Source: JBCCRH01 sp039208045
GTDB taxonomy: Bacteria > Bacteroidota > Bacteroidia > Chitinophagales > Saprospiraceae
NCBI GenBank assembly: GCA_039208045.1
Contig: JBCCRH010000372.1
Coordinates: forward strand, 1 to 6,242
Length of the DNA stretch: 6,242 nucleotides
Direction: 5' to 3'
In this document: positions 1 through 6,242 of the stretch, piece after piece
Layout: the number at the start of each line of letters is the position of its first letter
How positions within the stretch are numbered: the first letter of the stretch is position 1
Position numbers and translations under genes: made by a program
Notes under the pieces: generated by a model
Told to the model about the DNA's origin: nothing
Database searches by the model: none
What the model saw: only the letters and a program-made list of their open reading frames with translations

Positions 1-180
1 CGACTTTTTGAGGATGCCCTAATTAGGAAAGTCTTGCCTACCCTGCGTCGCCCATATACTTTTTTGCGAACTTATGGCTTCTTCAAACATCTTTTTTTGG
101 ACACTCCTGCCTATAACTGCGGATACGTGCATATTGAAACGTTCTATTATTCTTACAAAAATGAATTTATCCGTGGCTAA
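1..180 (+). other. Open frame entering from the left edge, possible 3' end of an unknown gene
   Basis: Reading from base 1, 59 codons are open and end at TAA (178-180). The predicted residues are rich in Tyr, Phe and Leu, for example the segment ETFYYSYKNEF near the end. No start codon is visible, so this could be the tail of a gene that begins outside the window. I do not recognise a family. The exactly codon-aligned opposite strand is also open from 201 down to 19 (60 codons starting with ATG), so at most one of the two is likely to be real and both may be chance or a gene remnant. The last codons overlap the left arm of the inverted repeat at 172-210. The evidence is only an uninterrupted frame. 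Confidence 0.22.
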
Positions 181-210
181 ATCTATGCAAAAATAAGACA
201 TTTAGCCACG
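172..210. repeat. 11-bp perfect inverted repeat with 17-base loop
   Basis: CGTGGCTAAAT (172-182) is matched by its exact reverse complement ATTTAGCCACG (200-210). Read outward, the arms continue as similar but not identical sequence: TAGCCACGGAT on the minus strand and TAGCCACGAAT on the plus strand. This looks like two diverging copies of one short sequence. No T-run follows on either strand, so it is a poor candidate for an intrinsic terminator. From memory only, TTTAGCCACGAAT-like sequences recur between genes in Bacteroidota genomes. That recollection is not proven here. Confidence 0.6.
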
Positions 211-249
211 AATAGCTAATCTTAGGTGGTGTGGTGTGCCATCCCGCAA

Positions 250-335
250 AACCTTGGAGGTTGGCAAGTGAGGGCTTAGTAAAACCTCCAAGGTTGAGCA
301 GCCCAGCATGCTTGTCAACCTCCAAGGTTGAGCAG
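250..335. repeat. Cluster of three copies of a 13-bp palindrome-like repeat
   Basis: The core AACCTCCAAGGTT occurs at 283-295 and 317-329 on the plus strand, and as its exact reverse complement AACCTTGGAGGTT at 250-262. The two plus-strand copies share a longer identical unit of 19 bases (283-301 and 317-335, start-to-start distance 34), ending in GAGCAG. The inverted copy pairs with either of them: 13 bp with the second copy and 14 bp (250-263 with 316-329) with the third. Each core is itself nearly self-complementary, with 5-bp arms AACCT/AGGTT around 3 bases. The arrangement resembles REP-type intergenic palindromic elements. There is no associated transposase in the window. Confidence 0.75.
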
Positions 336-352
336 ACAACTTTTTCATTCAC

Positions 353-373
353 AAATGCAACTGTGTTGCATTT
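353..373. promoter_or_regulatory. Perfect 9+3+9 dyad, possible operator before the DUF5916 gene
   Basis: AAATGCAAC (353-361), spacer TGT, then the exact reverse complement GTTGCATTT (365-373). The dyad centre is about 71 bases before the start codon at 434. An uninterrupted 9-bp match around an odd spacer in AT-rich DNA upstream of an outer-membrane protein gene is typical of a binding site for a dimeric repressor or activator. Fur-family metal regulators use sites of similar size, but I cannot match this to a known consensus. The T-rich sequence after it (371-385) also allows a weak terminator hairpin for leftward-lying transcription, although the stem is AT-rich. The site is seen directly; its regulatory role is inferred. 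Confidence 0.45.
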
Positions 374-433
374 ATTTCTTATTTTAAAGTGTTCCTATCC
401 CAAATGGAATAGAACCTGGAAATATCGGCCTTA

Positions 434-2635
434 ATGAAACCTCTTTTTACTTGGATAATTACTATCCACCTCGCTGTAGTTAATTGCTTCGCGCAAATCA
501 CTTTTGAGCCCCCAGCAGTGCCGCTGGAAGTACAGGCGGCTAGGGCATCAGAATCTATTACTATCGACGGAAAATTGGATGAGGTGAGCTGGCTCACCTC
601 TGCCTTAGTGACTGATTTTGTGCAAAAAGATCCGGAGCAGGGGGTAGTGGCTAGCATGCCTACGGAGGCTCGGATCATGTATGATGAGGACTATTTATAC
701 GTGGGGGCAGTTTGTAAAACGGCTAATGGAAAATCGGATATTCGAACTCAGAATATGCAACGAGATTTTAATTATTTCCAAAATGATATGTTTGGGATTG
801 CAATAGATGGATTTCTTGATAAGCGCAATGCGATGGCATTTCAGACAAATCCGCATGGGACGCAGCGAGAGATCTTGGTGATGGATGACCAGATTTTTAA
901 CCGAGAATGGTCGGGGCTTTGGAAAGTGCGAACGCAAATTTTGGACTCGGCATGGACGATTGAAATGGCCATCCCTTGGAAGACGCTTCGCTATCCTAAG
1001 GGCTGTGATAAAATGGGCATTATCCTGACTAGAAATATCAGGAGTAATAATGAATATGTTTCTTTTCCGGCAGTGCCGCGTGCCTTCAATGTGTATCGAA
1101 TGCCGTATGAGGCTATTCTTACGGGTATTGAGCCGCCGCCACCTTCTGCCAATGTACAAGTCATTCCCTATGCACTTGCTAGTACCGAACGGACATCCGT
1201 TGATGGGACTGTAACAGAAGAAGGTACTGATTTTAAATTGGGGGGCGAAGTTAAGTGGGTTACGGGGCCTAATTCTGTGTTGGATTTTACTTTTAATACT
1301 GATTTTGCACAAGCTGATGTCGATCGACAAGTGGTGAATCTATCCCGCTTTTCCGTGCTATTTCCTGAGCGAAGGCAGTTTTTTCTGGAGGGAAATGAAA
1401 TCTATACCATGGCGGCATGGGATCCATTGCAACCGTTTTTTAGTCGTAGGATTGGACTGGATGATAATGGCAATCCTATTCCCATTGATGCAGGAATTCG
1501 CTTTACCAATCGAAGTGAGAAACAAAGCATTGGCCTCTTAGCAATACGACAACGGGCAGATGGAGAGACTCCAGCTTCCAATTTTGCTGTTGCCAGGTAT
1601 TCTGCCAATCTTTCCTCGCAGGGTCGCATTGGGGGCTTAGCTACGTTTCGATATGATGAAGCAGATGATTCCGGCCAATCCACCACGAATGCTACAGCTA
1701 CTGTAGATGGCTTTTTCCGCCCTACGCAGCAAATCAGTTCCTTTTGGATGGTGTCGGGTTCTAAGACCACGGGCGGTACCGAAGATCAAGGGCTTTCGGG
1801 AGCCACTTGGACCTATTATGATAACAATTGGATTTACCTAGGCCTTGTAGAAGCTTTTATCACTTCTGAGTACAATCCTAGGGTGGGTTTTGTAGATGGC
1901 ACCAATTACCTATTGACTAGCCCTGCGGTAATATTCAGGTTGCGCCCCAAATGGCTGCCTAAATTTATTCGGCAATATACGCCTGTTATCACTACCTATG
2001 CTTATAACTATCTAGATGACCTTTCCTTTAGAGAGGGATCCATTAGGGTTACGCCATTTTCTGTTGAGCTTCAGAATGGCAGTGAATTTTCCTATCAGCT
2101 AAGATCAGACTGGCAGTCTTTGCGCAATACTTTTTCGCCTGTAGGAATCGATATTCTTCCTGGCGATTATCAGTACATTAGTCATCGCTTGAGCTACGTT
2201 GGCGATTTTTCTAAAAAGTTTGCTTTTAGCACTGCCTACCGTTTTGGTGGCTACTTTGATGGAGAGCTAACAAATGTTTCCTCTTCATTGCGGTTTGCTC
2301 CTTTGCCCCATATTCAACTCACTACAGACTATGAATACAATAAGCTTTCTAGCTTGGGAGAGGCGCAGCGCACCGAAGAGACCCATTTGATAGGTACTGA
2401 ATTGCGGCTTGCACTCAACCCTAGGGTACAGCTTATTTCCTTCATCCAGTATAATACGGCGTCTGAACGGACTACTATAAATAGCCGATTCGTTTGGGAG
2501 TATCAGCCGCTTTCCTACATCTACTTGGTGTATAATGATAATCGGCAGGATATATTCGATGAACAAGCGGGCTTGGTTACGGAGCAGCAGGATCAGCAGG
2601 GGATCTTTAAGGTGACGTTTTTGAAGCAGTTTTAG
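434..2635 (+). CDS. Exported DUF5916 protein with CBM9-like N-terminal domain, outer-membrane barrel-like
   Basis: This is a 733-residue protein of unknown exact function. Residues 1-20 form a signal peptide (hydrophobic stretch, likely cleavage after FA20, before Q21). Residues about 38-235 resemble the carbohydrate-binding CBM9-like fold found at the N-terminus of this family, with ITIDGKLDEVSW near 42-53 and EMAIPWKTLRY near 177-187. From about 240 to the end is the DUF5916 region, with its hallmark segment at about 283-320 (FNTDFAQADVD, then VLFPERRQFFLEGNEIY) and FFSRRIG at 335-341. The rest alternates polar and aromatic residues and ends in Phe (TFLKQF), as outer-membrane beta-barrels do. 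The start is bounded by an in-frame TAG at 410-412, and this is the first ATG after it. It has no clear Shine-Dalgarno site. It stands alone and converges on the nqr operon. A role in binding or uptake of a glycan at the outer membrane is only a guess from the domain pair. Confidence 0.9.
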   Translation: MKPLFTWIITIHLAVVNCFAQITFEPPAVPLEVQAARASESITIDGKLDEVSWLTSALVTDFVQKDPEQGVVASMPTEARIMYDEDYLYVGAVCKTANGKSDIRTQNMQRDFNYFQNDMFGIAIDGFLDKRNAMAFQTNPHGTQREILVMDDQIFNREWSGLWKVRTQILDSAWTIEMAIPWKTLRYPKGCDKMGIILTRNIRSNNEYVSFPAVPRAFNVYRMPYEAILTGIEPPPPSANVQVIPYALASTERTSVDGTVTEEGTDFKLGGEVKWVTGPNSVLDFTFNTDFAQADVDRQVVNLSRFSVLFPERRQFFLEGNEIYTMAAWDPLQPFFSRRIGLDDNGNPIPIDAGIRFTNRSEKQSIGLLAIRQRADGETPASNFAVARYSANLSSQGRIGGLATFRYDEADDSGQSTTNATATVDGFFRPTQQISSFWMVSGSKTTGGTEDQGLSGATWTYYDNNWIYLGLVEAFITSEYNPRVGFVDGTNYLLTSPAVIFRLRPKWLPKFIRQYTPVITTYAYNYLDDLSFREGSIRVTPFSVELQNGSEFSYQLRSDWQSLRNTFSPVGIDILPGDYQYISHRLSYVGDFSKKFAFSTAYRFGGYFDGELTNVSSSLRFAPLPHIQLTTDYEYNKLSSLGEAQRTEETHLIGTELRLALNPRVQLISFIQYNTASERTTINSRFVWEYQPLSYIYLVYNDNRQDIFDEQAGLVTEQQDQQGIFKVTFLKQF

Positions 2636-2658
2636 CGTGGTAAAACCCACCAAACACA

Positions 2659-2692
2659 AACGGCCTGCACCATTGGTACAAGCCGTTCTTTT
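2659..2692. terminator. Probable bidirectional terminator between convergent genes
   Basis: AACGGC (2659-2664) pairs with GCCGTT (2682-2687). The stem continues inward with two mismatches to ACC/GGT around a 3-base loop, ATT at 2672-2674. On the plus strand it is followed by CTTTT (2688-2692). On the minus strand the stem is followed by a T-rich stretch (TTTGTGTTTGG). It lies 24 bases after the DUF5916 stop codon and about 37 bases beyond the nqrF stop, so it can end transcripts from both directions. The internal mismatches lower the confidence. Confidence 0.65.
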
Positions 2693-2723
2693 CCATTAAC
2701 TTAAATACGAATTGGGATATTTC

Positions 2724-4040
2724 TTAGCTACCGAAATCATCAAATGCGATGTTTTCTTCAGGTACGCCTAGCTCGTCCAACATCGTCATTACGGCTTGGA
2801 GCATGAGCGGCGGGCCACATAGGTAATACTCGATTTCTTCTGGTTCAGGGTGGTTCTTCAGGTATTGGTCAAACAATACTTGGTGGATGAATCCTAAGAA
2901 ACCTTCCCCTTCTTGGTCTTCCAGATCGCTCTTTAACTTCCAGTTATCTACTTCTTCTGCCATCCGCTTATCAGAAAGGGCGATGTAGTATTTGAAGTTA
3001 TCGAACTCGCTTTCGATGTCTCTAAAGTCTTGGGTATAGAACAGCTCTGCTCTTGAGCGACCGCCATACCAGTAGGATACTTTACGGTCTTTTGTCTTCA
3101 GCGTGTGGAATAGGTGGAAGATGTGCGAGCGCAAAGGCGCCATACCTGCACCACCACCAATGTATACCATTTCTTTCTTGGTTGGCTTGATGAAGAACTC
3201 TCCATAAGGGCCGGAAACGGTTACTTTATCGCCAGGCTTCTGTGCAAAGACATAAGAAGAACACACACCAGGGTTGACTGGCATCCAGGCATTATTCTTG
3301 CGATCCCAGGGCGGAGTAGCGATACGGATATTTAGCATCACAATATTCCCTTCTGCTGGGTGGTTTGCCATAGAATATGCACGGAATTGCTCTTCGTCGT
3401 TTTTCATTTTTAGATCCCACATCTGGAATTTATCCCAGTCTGCTTGGAATACGTCTGGCTTCTTATCTGCCATGCGTGGGTGAGAAGTAATATCAAAATC
3501 TTTGAAATCTACTTCTACCTTTGGCACGTCGATCTGTACATATCCACCAGATTCGAAATCTAGTGTTTCTCCATCTGGTAATCGTACTACAAACTCTTTA
3601 ATAAAGGTAGCCACATTGTAGTTAGAAACTACTTCGCAATCCCACTTCTTGATACCGAAGATTTCTTCTGGTACGCGGATTTCCATGTCTTGGCGTACTT
3701 TCACTTGGCAAGCTAGGCGCTTGTTTTCAGCTACTTCGCGGCGCGTCAAGTGGTTCAATTCGGTAGGGAGTACATCTCCACCACCTGCATCAATGTGGCA
3801 TTCGCACATAGCACAAGTACCACCACCACCGCAAGCCGATGGCAAGAAGATATTACGATCAGAAAGGGCCGACAATAGAGAGGTGCCCGGCTGCACGAGC
3901 AGTGGATTATCATCGTCGCCGTTGATGACAATCTTTACATTACCTTGAGGAACCAGGCGTCTACGTGCAGCGATGAGCATGAACGACAACGCTAGGATGA
4001 CAAGGCTAAAGACAATTACAGCATAAAGAATAGTTAGCAT
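2724..4040 (-). CDS. nqrF: Na+-translocating NADH:quinone reductase subunit F
   Basis: NqrF is the NADH-oxidising subunit of the Na+-pumping complex. It passes electrons from NADH via FAD to a 2Fe-2S cluster and on to the membrane subunits. The 438 residues show one N-terminal membrane helix (about 2-24), a ferredoxin-type domain with ligands C70, C76, C79 and C111, an FAD domain with RAYS at 220-223, and an NADH domain with GGGAGMAP (295-302) and LCGPP (407-411). The C-terminus AFDDFGS is typical. The protein is about 30 residues longer than the roughly 408-residue Vibrio cholerae subunit, with extra segments near 184-200, 246-257 and 366-381. C81 is an additional cysteine two residues after a cluster ligand. 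It is the last gene of the operon, 67 bases after nqrE, and a hairpin sits just before its start. The leader is A-rich with no Shine-Dalgarno site. The single helix followed by 2Fe-2S, FAD and NADH domains distinguishes it from Rnf subunits. Confidence 0.97.
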   Translation of the reverse strand: MLTILYAVIVFSLVILALSFMLIAARRRLVPQGNVKIVINGDDDNPLLVQPGTSLLSALSDRNIFLPSACGGGGTCAMCECHIDAGGGDVLPTELNHLTRREVAENKRLACQVKVRQDMEIRVPEEIFGIKKWDCEVVSNYNVATFIKEFVVRLPDGETLDFESGGYVQIDVPKVEVDFKDFDITSHPRMADKKPDVFQADWDKFQMWDLKMKNDEEQFRAYSMANHPAEGNIVMLNIRIATPPWDRKNNAWMPVNPGVCSSYVFAQKPGDKVTVSGPYGEFFIKPTKKEMVYIGGGAGMAPLRSHIFHLFHTLKTKDRKVSYWYGGRSRAELFYTQDFRDIESEFDNFKYYIALSDKRMAEEVDNWKLKSDLEDQEGEGFLGFIHQVLFDQYLKNHPEPEEIEYYLCGPPLMLQAVMTMLDELGVPEENIAFDDFGS

Positions 4041-4059
4041 TGGTTCTGTATTATTTTTT

Positions 4060-4074
4060 TCCGCCTGAGGCGGA
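4060..4074 (-). promoter_or_regulatory. GC-rich hairpin in the nqrE-nqrF gap
   Basis: On the minus strand TCCGCC, loop TCA, GGCGGA form a perfect 6-bp stem, 19 bases before the nqrF ATG. It is followed by an A-rich stretch (AAAAAATAATAC), not by T residues, so it is not an intrinsic terminator in the direction of nqr transcription. On the plus strand the T-run lies before the stem, not after it. Possible roles are mRNA stabilisation or processing between nqrE and nqrF, or keeping the A-rich ribosome entry site of nqrF single-stranded. It could equally be a small dispersed palindrome. Confidence 0.5.
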
Positions 4075-4107
4075 GAACATTAGTTTACTTAAAATGCAAA
4101 TTTCAAA

Positions 4108-4722
4108 TTAGTTCGTAGCAGCAAAAGCTGCTGGATCGATACCTAACAAGCTCATGAAGGCAATACCCATTAGGCCAGTTAAGATGAACGCCATACCTAA
4201 ACCTCTTAAGGCGGGCGGTACGGCAGAGTAGCGTATTTTCTCTCGGATAGCAGCAATGGCTATGATGGCCAAAAACCAGCCAAAACCACCGCCTAGACCA
4301 AAAGCTACCGATTCTGTAAGGTTATACTCCCGAGATACCATAAAGAGCGAACCCCCTAGAATGGCGCAATTCACCGTAATCAGCGGTAGGAAAATACCTA
4401 GAGCACTGTACAGAGAAGGAGAGTATTTTTCTACTACCATCTCTACGAGCTGTACCATGGAGGCAATTACAGCGATGAAGAGAATAAAGCGTAAAAAAGT
4501 CAAATCCATACCCAAAAGCCCCCCTTCGCTCAGTAGGTAGGTTTGGATCAACCAGTTGATAGGCATGGTGATACCTAGTACAAAGATTACAGCGAGGCCA
4601 AGACCAAAGGCTGTTTTTACGGTTTTAGAAACCGCTAAGTAGGAGCACATTCCCAAGAAATAGGCTAAGACCAGGTTCTCGATGAATGCTGCTTTGATAA
4701 ATATATTGAAAAATTCGCCCAT
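4108..4722 (-). CDS. nqrE: Na+-translocating NADH:quinone reductase subunit E
   Basis: NqrE is an integral membrane subunit of the NQR complex. With NqrD it forms an inverted pair in the membrane core, through which electrons cross from NqrF to the FMN of NqrC. The 204 residues contain about six hydrophobic helices (roughly 10-30, 38-60, 73-95, 105-128, 138-160 and 175-195). Two cysteines stand in the conserved places, C26 (LGMCSYLA) and C119 (TVNCAILGG). Structural work on the V. cholerae enzyme assigns these, together with the two NqrD cysteines, to an intramembrane iron-sulfur centre. The length is close to the usual 198-200. It follows nqrD after 32 bases. No Shine-Dalgarno site is visible, and the chosen ATG gives the conserved short N-terminus before helix 1. 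RnfA is a homologue, but the neighbouring nqrF and nqrC settle the assignment. Confidence 0.96.
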   Translation of the reverse strand: MGEFFNIFIKAAFIENLVLAYFLGMCSYLAVSKTVKTAFGLGLAVIFVLGITMPINWLIQTYLLSEGGLLGMDLTFLRFILFIAVIASMVQLVEMVVEKYSPSLYSALGIFLPLITVNCAILGGSLFMVSREYNLTESVAFGLGGGFGWFLAIIAIAAIREKIRYSAVPPALRGLGMAFILTGLMGIAFMSLLGIDPAAFAATN

Positions 4723-4754
4723 GATGTTCGAATTGAAATGTTTACAAAAAGGGA

Positions 4755-5501
4755 TTAGGAAATATCAACTAACTTTTGGTTGTAGCTACGCTGAATCCAG
4801 ATGAATACACCGATGATAAACATCGCTGCTGCTGGCAATACCATAAGGTTATTATTGGCGTACCAGCCAAACATCCAGCTCTCCGTCGTATTGACAAAGT
4901 ATTCAGCAGTTGGCCCAATGATCTTTAATTCGATAGGGCTACCCGCAAAAAGGCTGCCTTTTCCAAAAATCTCACGGACAACACCCACCATAATGAGGAT
5001 AATTCCGTAGCCTAATCCATTACCAACGCCATCTAGGAAAGCGCGCCAAGGCTTGTTTGCCATCGCAAAAGCTTCTAGGCGACCCATCACAATGCAATTG
5101 GTAATGATCAATCCGATATATACCGACAAATCCTTATAGATAGGATAGTTCAGGAATTTTAGCGAAAGCTCTACCACCGTCACTAGAGAAGCGATGATCA
5201 CCAACTGTACGATCATACGTACTTGCTTGGGGATGTAGTTACGCAAAAGCGATGTGAATAGGCTTGAAAAAGCACAAACAAAGATCACCGCAATTGCCAT
5301 TACCACCGATGGATAGACCAGCGAAGTAACGGCTAGTGCCGAACAAATACCCAAAACTTGGACAGTAATGGGGTTATTATCATCCAAAGGGTCGGTAATT
5401 AGCGCGCGCTCTTTTTTTCCGAAAGGAAATAAGGGTTCTGCTACTTTTTTGGTCGTTTCCTGAGCTGCTATTGTTTTCTCAGCTGTTGTTGTATCAGCCA
5501 T
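4755..5501 (-). CDS. nqrD: Na+-translocating NADH:quinone reductase subunit D
   Basis: NqrD is the integral membrane partner of NqrE in the Na+-pumping complex. The 248 residues hold about six helices, the first starting near residue 45. Family signatures are DNNPITVQVLGICSALAVT at 41-59, GLIITNCIVMGRLEAFAM at 130-147 and DGVGNGLGYG at 157-166. C53 and C136 are the conserved cysteine pair of the intramembrane iron-sulfur site. C76 is an extra cysteine in helix 2. Compared with the V. cholerae protein (about 210 residues) it has a charged, Thr/Ala/Lys-rich N-terminal extension before the conserved DPLDDNNP motif and a few more residues before the last helix. No other in-frame ATG exists before the first helix, so the extension is probably real. 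It lies 38 bases after nqrC. RnfE is the homologue in Rnf complexes and is excluded by context. Confidence 0.96.
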   Translation of the reverse strand: MADTTTAEKTIAAQETTKKVAEPLFPFGKKERALITDPLDDNNPITVQVLGICSALAVTSLVYPSVVMAIAVIFVCAFSSLFTSLLRNYIPKQVRMIVQLVIIASLVTVVELSLKFLNYPIYKDLSVYIGLIITNCIVMGRLEAFAMANKPWRAFLDGVGNGLGYGIILIMVGVVREIFGKGSLFAGSPIELKIIGPTAEYFVNTTESWMFGWYANNNLMVLPAAAMFIIGVFIWIQRSYNQKLVDIS

Positions 5502-5539
5502 CCTATGTTAATTTTGAATGTTCAAGTTTATATTGCTCC

Positions 5540-6242
5540 TTATTTCAACAAGCTACTGGTCTGATTTGCTTCCCGAATTTTGTTAAAATAGGGCTCATAG
5601 TTTTTAATTCCGTCGTATAGCATATCCGTCACTCCATCTGCTGTTACAGTGGCGCCGGAAATACCATCTACTTCATGGTCCTTGTCCTTTGCCCCTCCTT
5701 TACGCACCGTTACCGATACGTATTCTCCTTCATCGTAGATTTGCTTTCCTTTGAATTGCTTGCGGAAGCTTGGGTTGTCTTTGATTTCCGCTCCCAGACC
5801 AGGTGTTTCTCCTTTGTGATCAAAGGCAGCTCCCGTTACTGTATTGAGATCACTTTGGAGAGCGATATTTCCCCAGATTTCATCCCAAAGGCCATTTCCA
5901 CGAACCGATACGATGTAAAACTTTTCCCCCTCGTCAGATGAGTAGATAAACAATGGTAGTTGACGCTCTTCTAATGGCTTTTTCTTTTCCTTGGCCATAT
6001 CTACTTTATCTGCCTGAACTCCGTCGATTTCTTCGCCAGCAGCATCCAACACTTTCTGATCTACTTGCTTTTCGAACAACACCTTGACTTCGTCATCAGA
6101 TAAATCACTCACCTTCTTGTCACCACCTAGATGATCCTCGACCGCTAACAAGATGGCTCGCTTATTAAACACATCCTCATTTTGAGCAGCTTGCTCTTTA
6201 GTTACCTCTCTCAGCCCAGTCAACATGATTGCTACTACTGAA
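5540..6242 (-). CDS. nqrC: Na+-translocating NADH:quinone reductase subunit C, 5' end cut by window
   Basis: NqrC is the periplasmic-facing subunit that carries a covalent FMN on a threonine. The motif DGISGATVTADG is present, and its SGAT threonine is encoded at 5648-5650. Other family segments are GNGLWDEIWG and HKGETPGLGAEI, both in the FMN domain. The frame stays open beyond the ATG at 6224-6226 to the window edge, reading SVVAI before that Met. Those residues fit the end of the N-terminal membrane helix, so this Met is internal and the true start lies outside the window. The 233 visible codons plus a missing N-terminus of perhaps 20-25 residues would match the usual size of about 250. 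The part between the helix and the FMN domain is acidic and lysine-rich. It heads the visible part of the operon. nqrB and nqrA are expected upstream, beyond the right edge. Confidence 0.95.
   Translation of the reverse strand, partial: SVVAIMLTGLREVTKEQAAQNEDVFNKRAILLAVEDHLGGDKKVSDLSDDEVKVLFEKQVDQKVLDAAGEEIDGVQADKVDMAKEKKKPLEERQLPLFIYSSDEGEKFYIVSVRGNGLWDEIWGNIALQSDLNTVTGAAFDHKGETPGLGAEIKDNPSFRKQFKGKQIYDEGEYVSVTVRKGGAKDKDHEVDGISGATVTADGVTDMLYDGIKNYEPYFNKIREANQTSSLLK

Larger units (their letters stand above)
1..433. other. Left-edge region without a recognisable gene
   Basis: No protein in this stretch could be assigned to a family. The left part (1-180) is an open frame entering from the window edge. 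From about 181 to 433 there is no convincing coding signal on either strand. That part is occupied by an inverted repeat, a cluster of a short repeated palindrome and a dyad close to the next gene, described separately. I looked for a Bacteroidota-type promoter (TTTG near -33, TAnnTTTG near -7) before the gene at 434 and found no good match at the right spacing. The promoter must lie here if the gene at 434 is transcribed on its own, but I cannot place it. Confidence 0.6.

Noticed and set aside
283..335. CRISPR-like repeats
   Set aside because: There are only two direct copies with a 15-base gap, plus one inverted copy. The repeat is too short and there are no cas genes. It fits a palindromic intergenic repeat better.
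434..493. Lipoprotein signal around Cys18 of the DUF5916 protein
   Set aside because: The residues before the cysteine (VVN) do not fit a lipobox, which needs a small residue just before the Cys. Cleavage after FA20 by signal peptidase I is more likely.
695..1330. 211-codon open frame on the minus strand inside the DUF5916 gene
   Set aside because: It lies wholly opposite a well-supported gene, and its translation is rich in Ile, Arg and His without a recognisable domain. It is an antisense shadow, as are the minus-strand frames at 1402-1770 and 2285-2659.
3649..3948. Plus-strand open frames opposite nqrF, nqrE, nqrD and nqrC
   Set aside because: All lie opposite genes with complete cofactor motifs and show no domain, start signal or conservation of their own.
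4060..4074. Intrinsic terminator between nqrE and nqrF
   Set aside because: In the direction of nqr transcription the stem is followed by A residues. The T-run is on the wrong side for either strand.
5540..6226. ATG at 6224-6226 as the start of nqrC
   Set aside because: The frame remains open to the window edge and the residues before this Met (SVVAI) continue the N-terminal membrane helix that NqrC needs. The gene is therefore treated as cut at its 5' end.
2724..6242. Rnf complex instead of NQR
   Set aside because: NqrD and NqrE resemble RnfE and RnfA, but the last gene is a single-helix protein with 2Fe-2S, FAD and NADH domains and the order is C-D-E-F, which is specific to NQR. No RnfB- or RnfC-like gene is present.

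Overview
The window looks like chromosomal DNA from a member of the Bacteroidota. Three things suggest this: a 733-residue DUF5916-type outer-membrane protein, a family abundant in that phylum; Na+-translocating NADH:quinone reductase (NQR) proteins with Bacteroidota-like sequence; and gene starts preceded by A-rich leaders rather than clear Shine-Dalgarno sites. Saprospiria or Cytophagia are possible, but the class cannot be fixed from this sequence.

Layout: bases 1-433 hold no gene I can name. They contain an open frame running in from the left edge (1-180), an 11-bp inverted repeat (172-210), three copies of a 13-bp repeat core in mixed orientation (250-335) and a perfect 9+3+9 dyad (353-373). 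The dyad lies about 60 bases before the first recognisable gene. Bases 434-2635 (+) encode an exported protein with a CBM9-like N-terminal domain and a DUF5916 beta-barrel-like C-terminal part. A short convergent gap (2636-2723) carries a hairpin that probably terminates transcription from both sides. From 2724 to the right edge, the minus strand carries nqrC (5' end cut by the window), nqrD, nqrE and nqrF, in the usual order and with short gaps. nqrA and nqrB are expected just beyond the right edge.

How the genes work together: NqrC, D, E and F are four of the six subunits of one membrane complex. NqrF takes electrons from NADH through FAD and a 2Fe-2S cluster. NqrD and NqrE form the membrane core with two conserved cysteines each. 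NqrC carries a covalently bound FMN. The complex reduces quinone and pumps Na+. Every cofactor residue I could check is present, so the complex should be functional. The DUF5916 gene is transcribed towards the nqr operon and shows no sign of a functional link to it.

I found no new multi-gene system. The points most worth checking are the dyad before the DUF5916 gene, the repeat cluster at 250-335, and a GC-rich hairpin placed 19 bases before the nqrF start.
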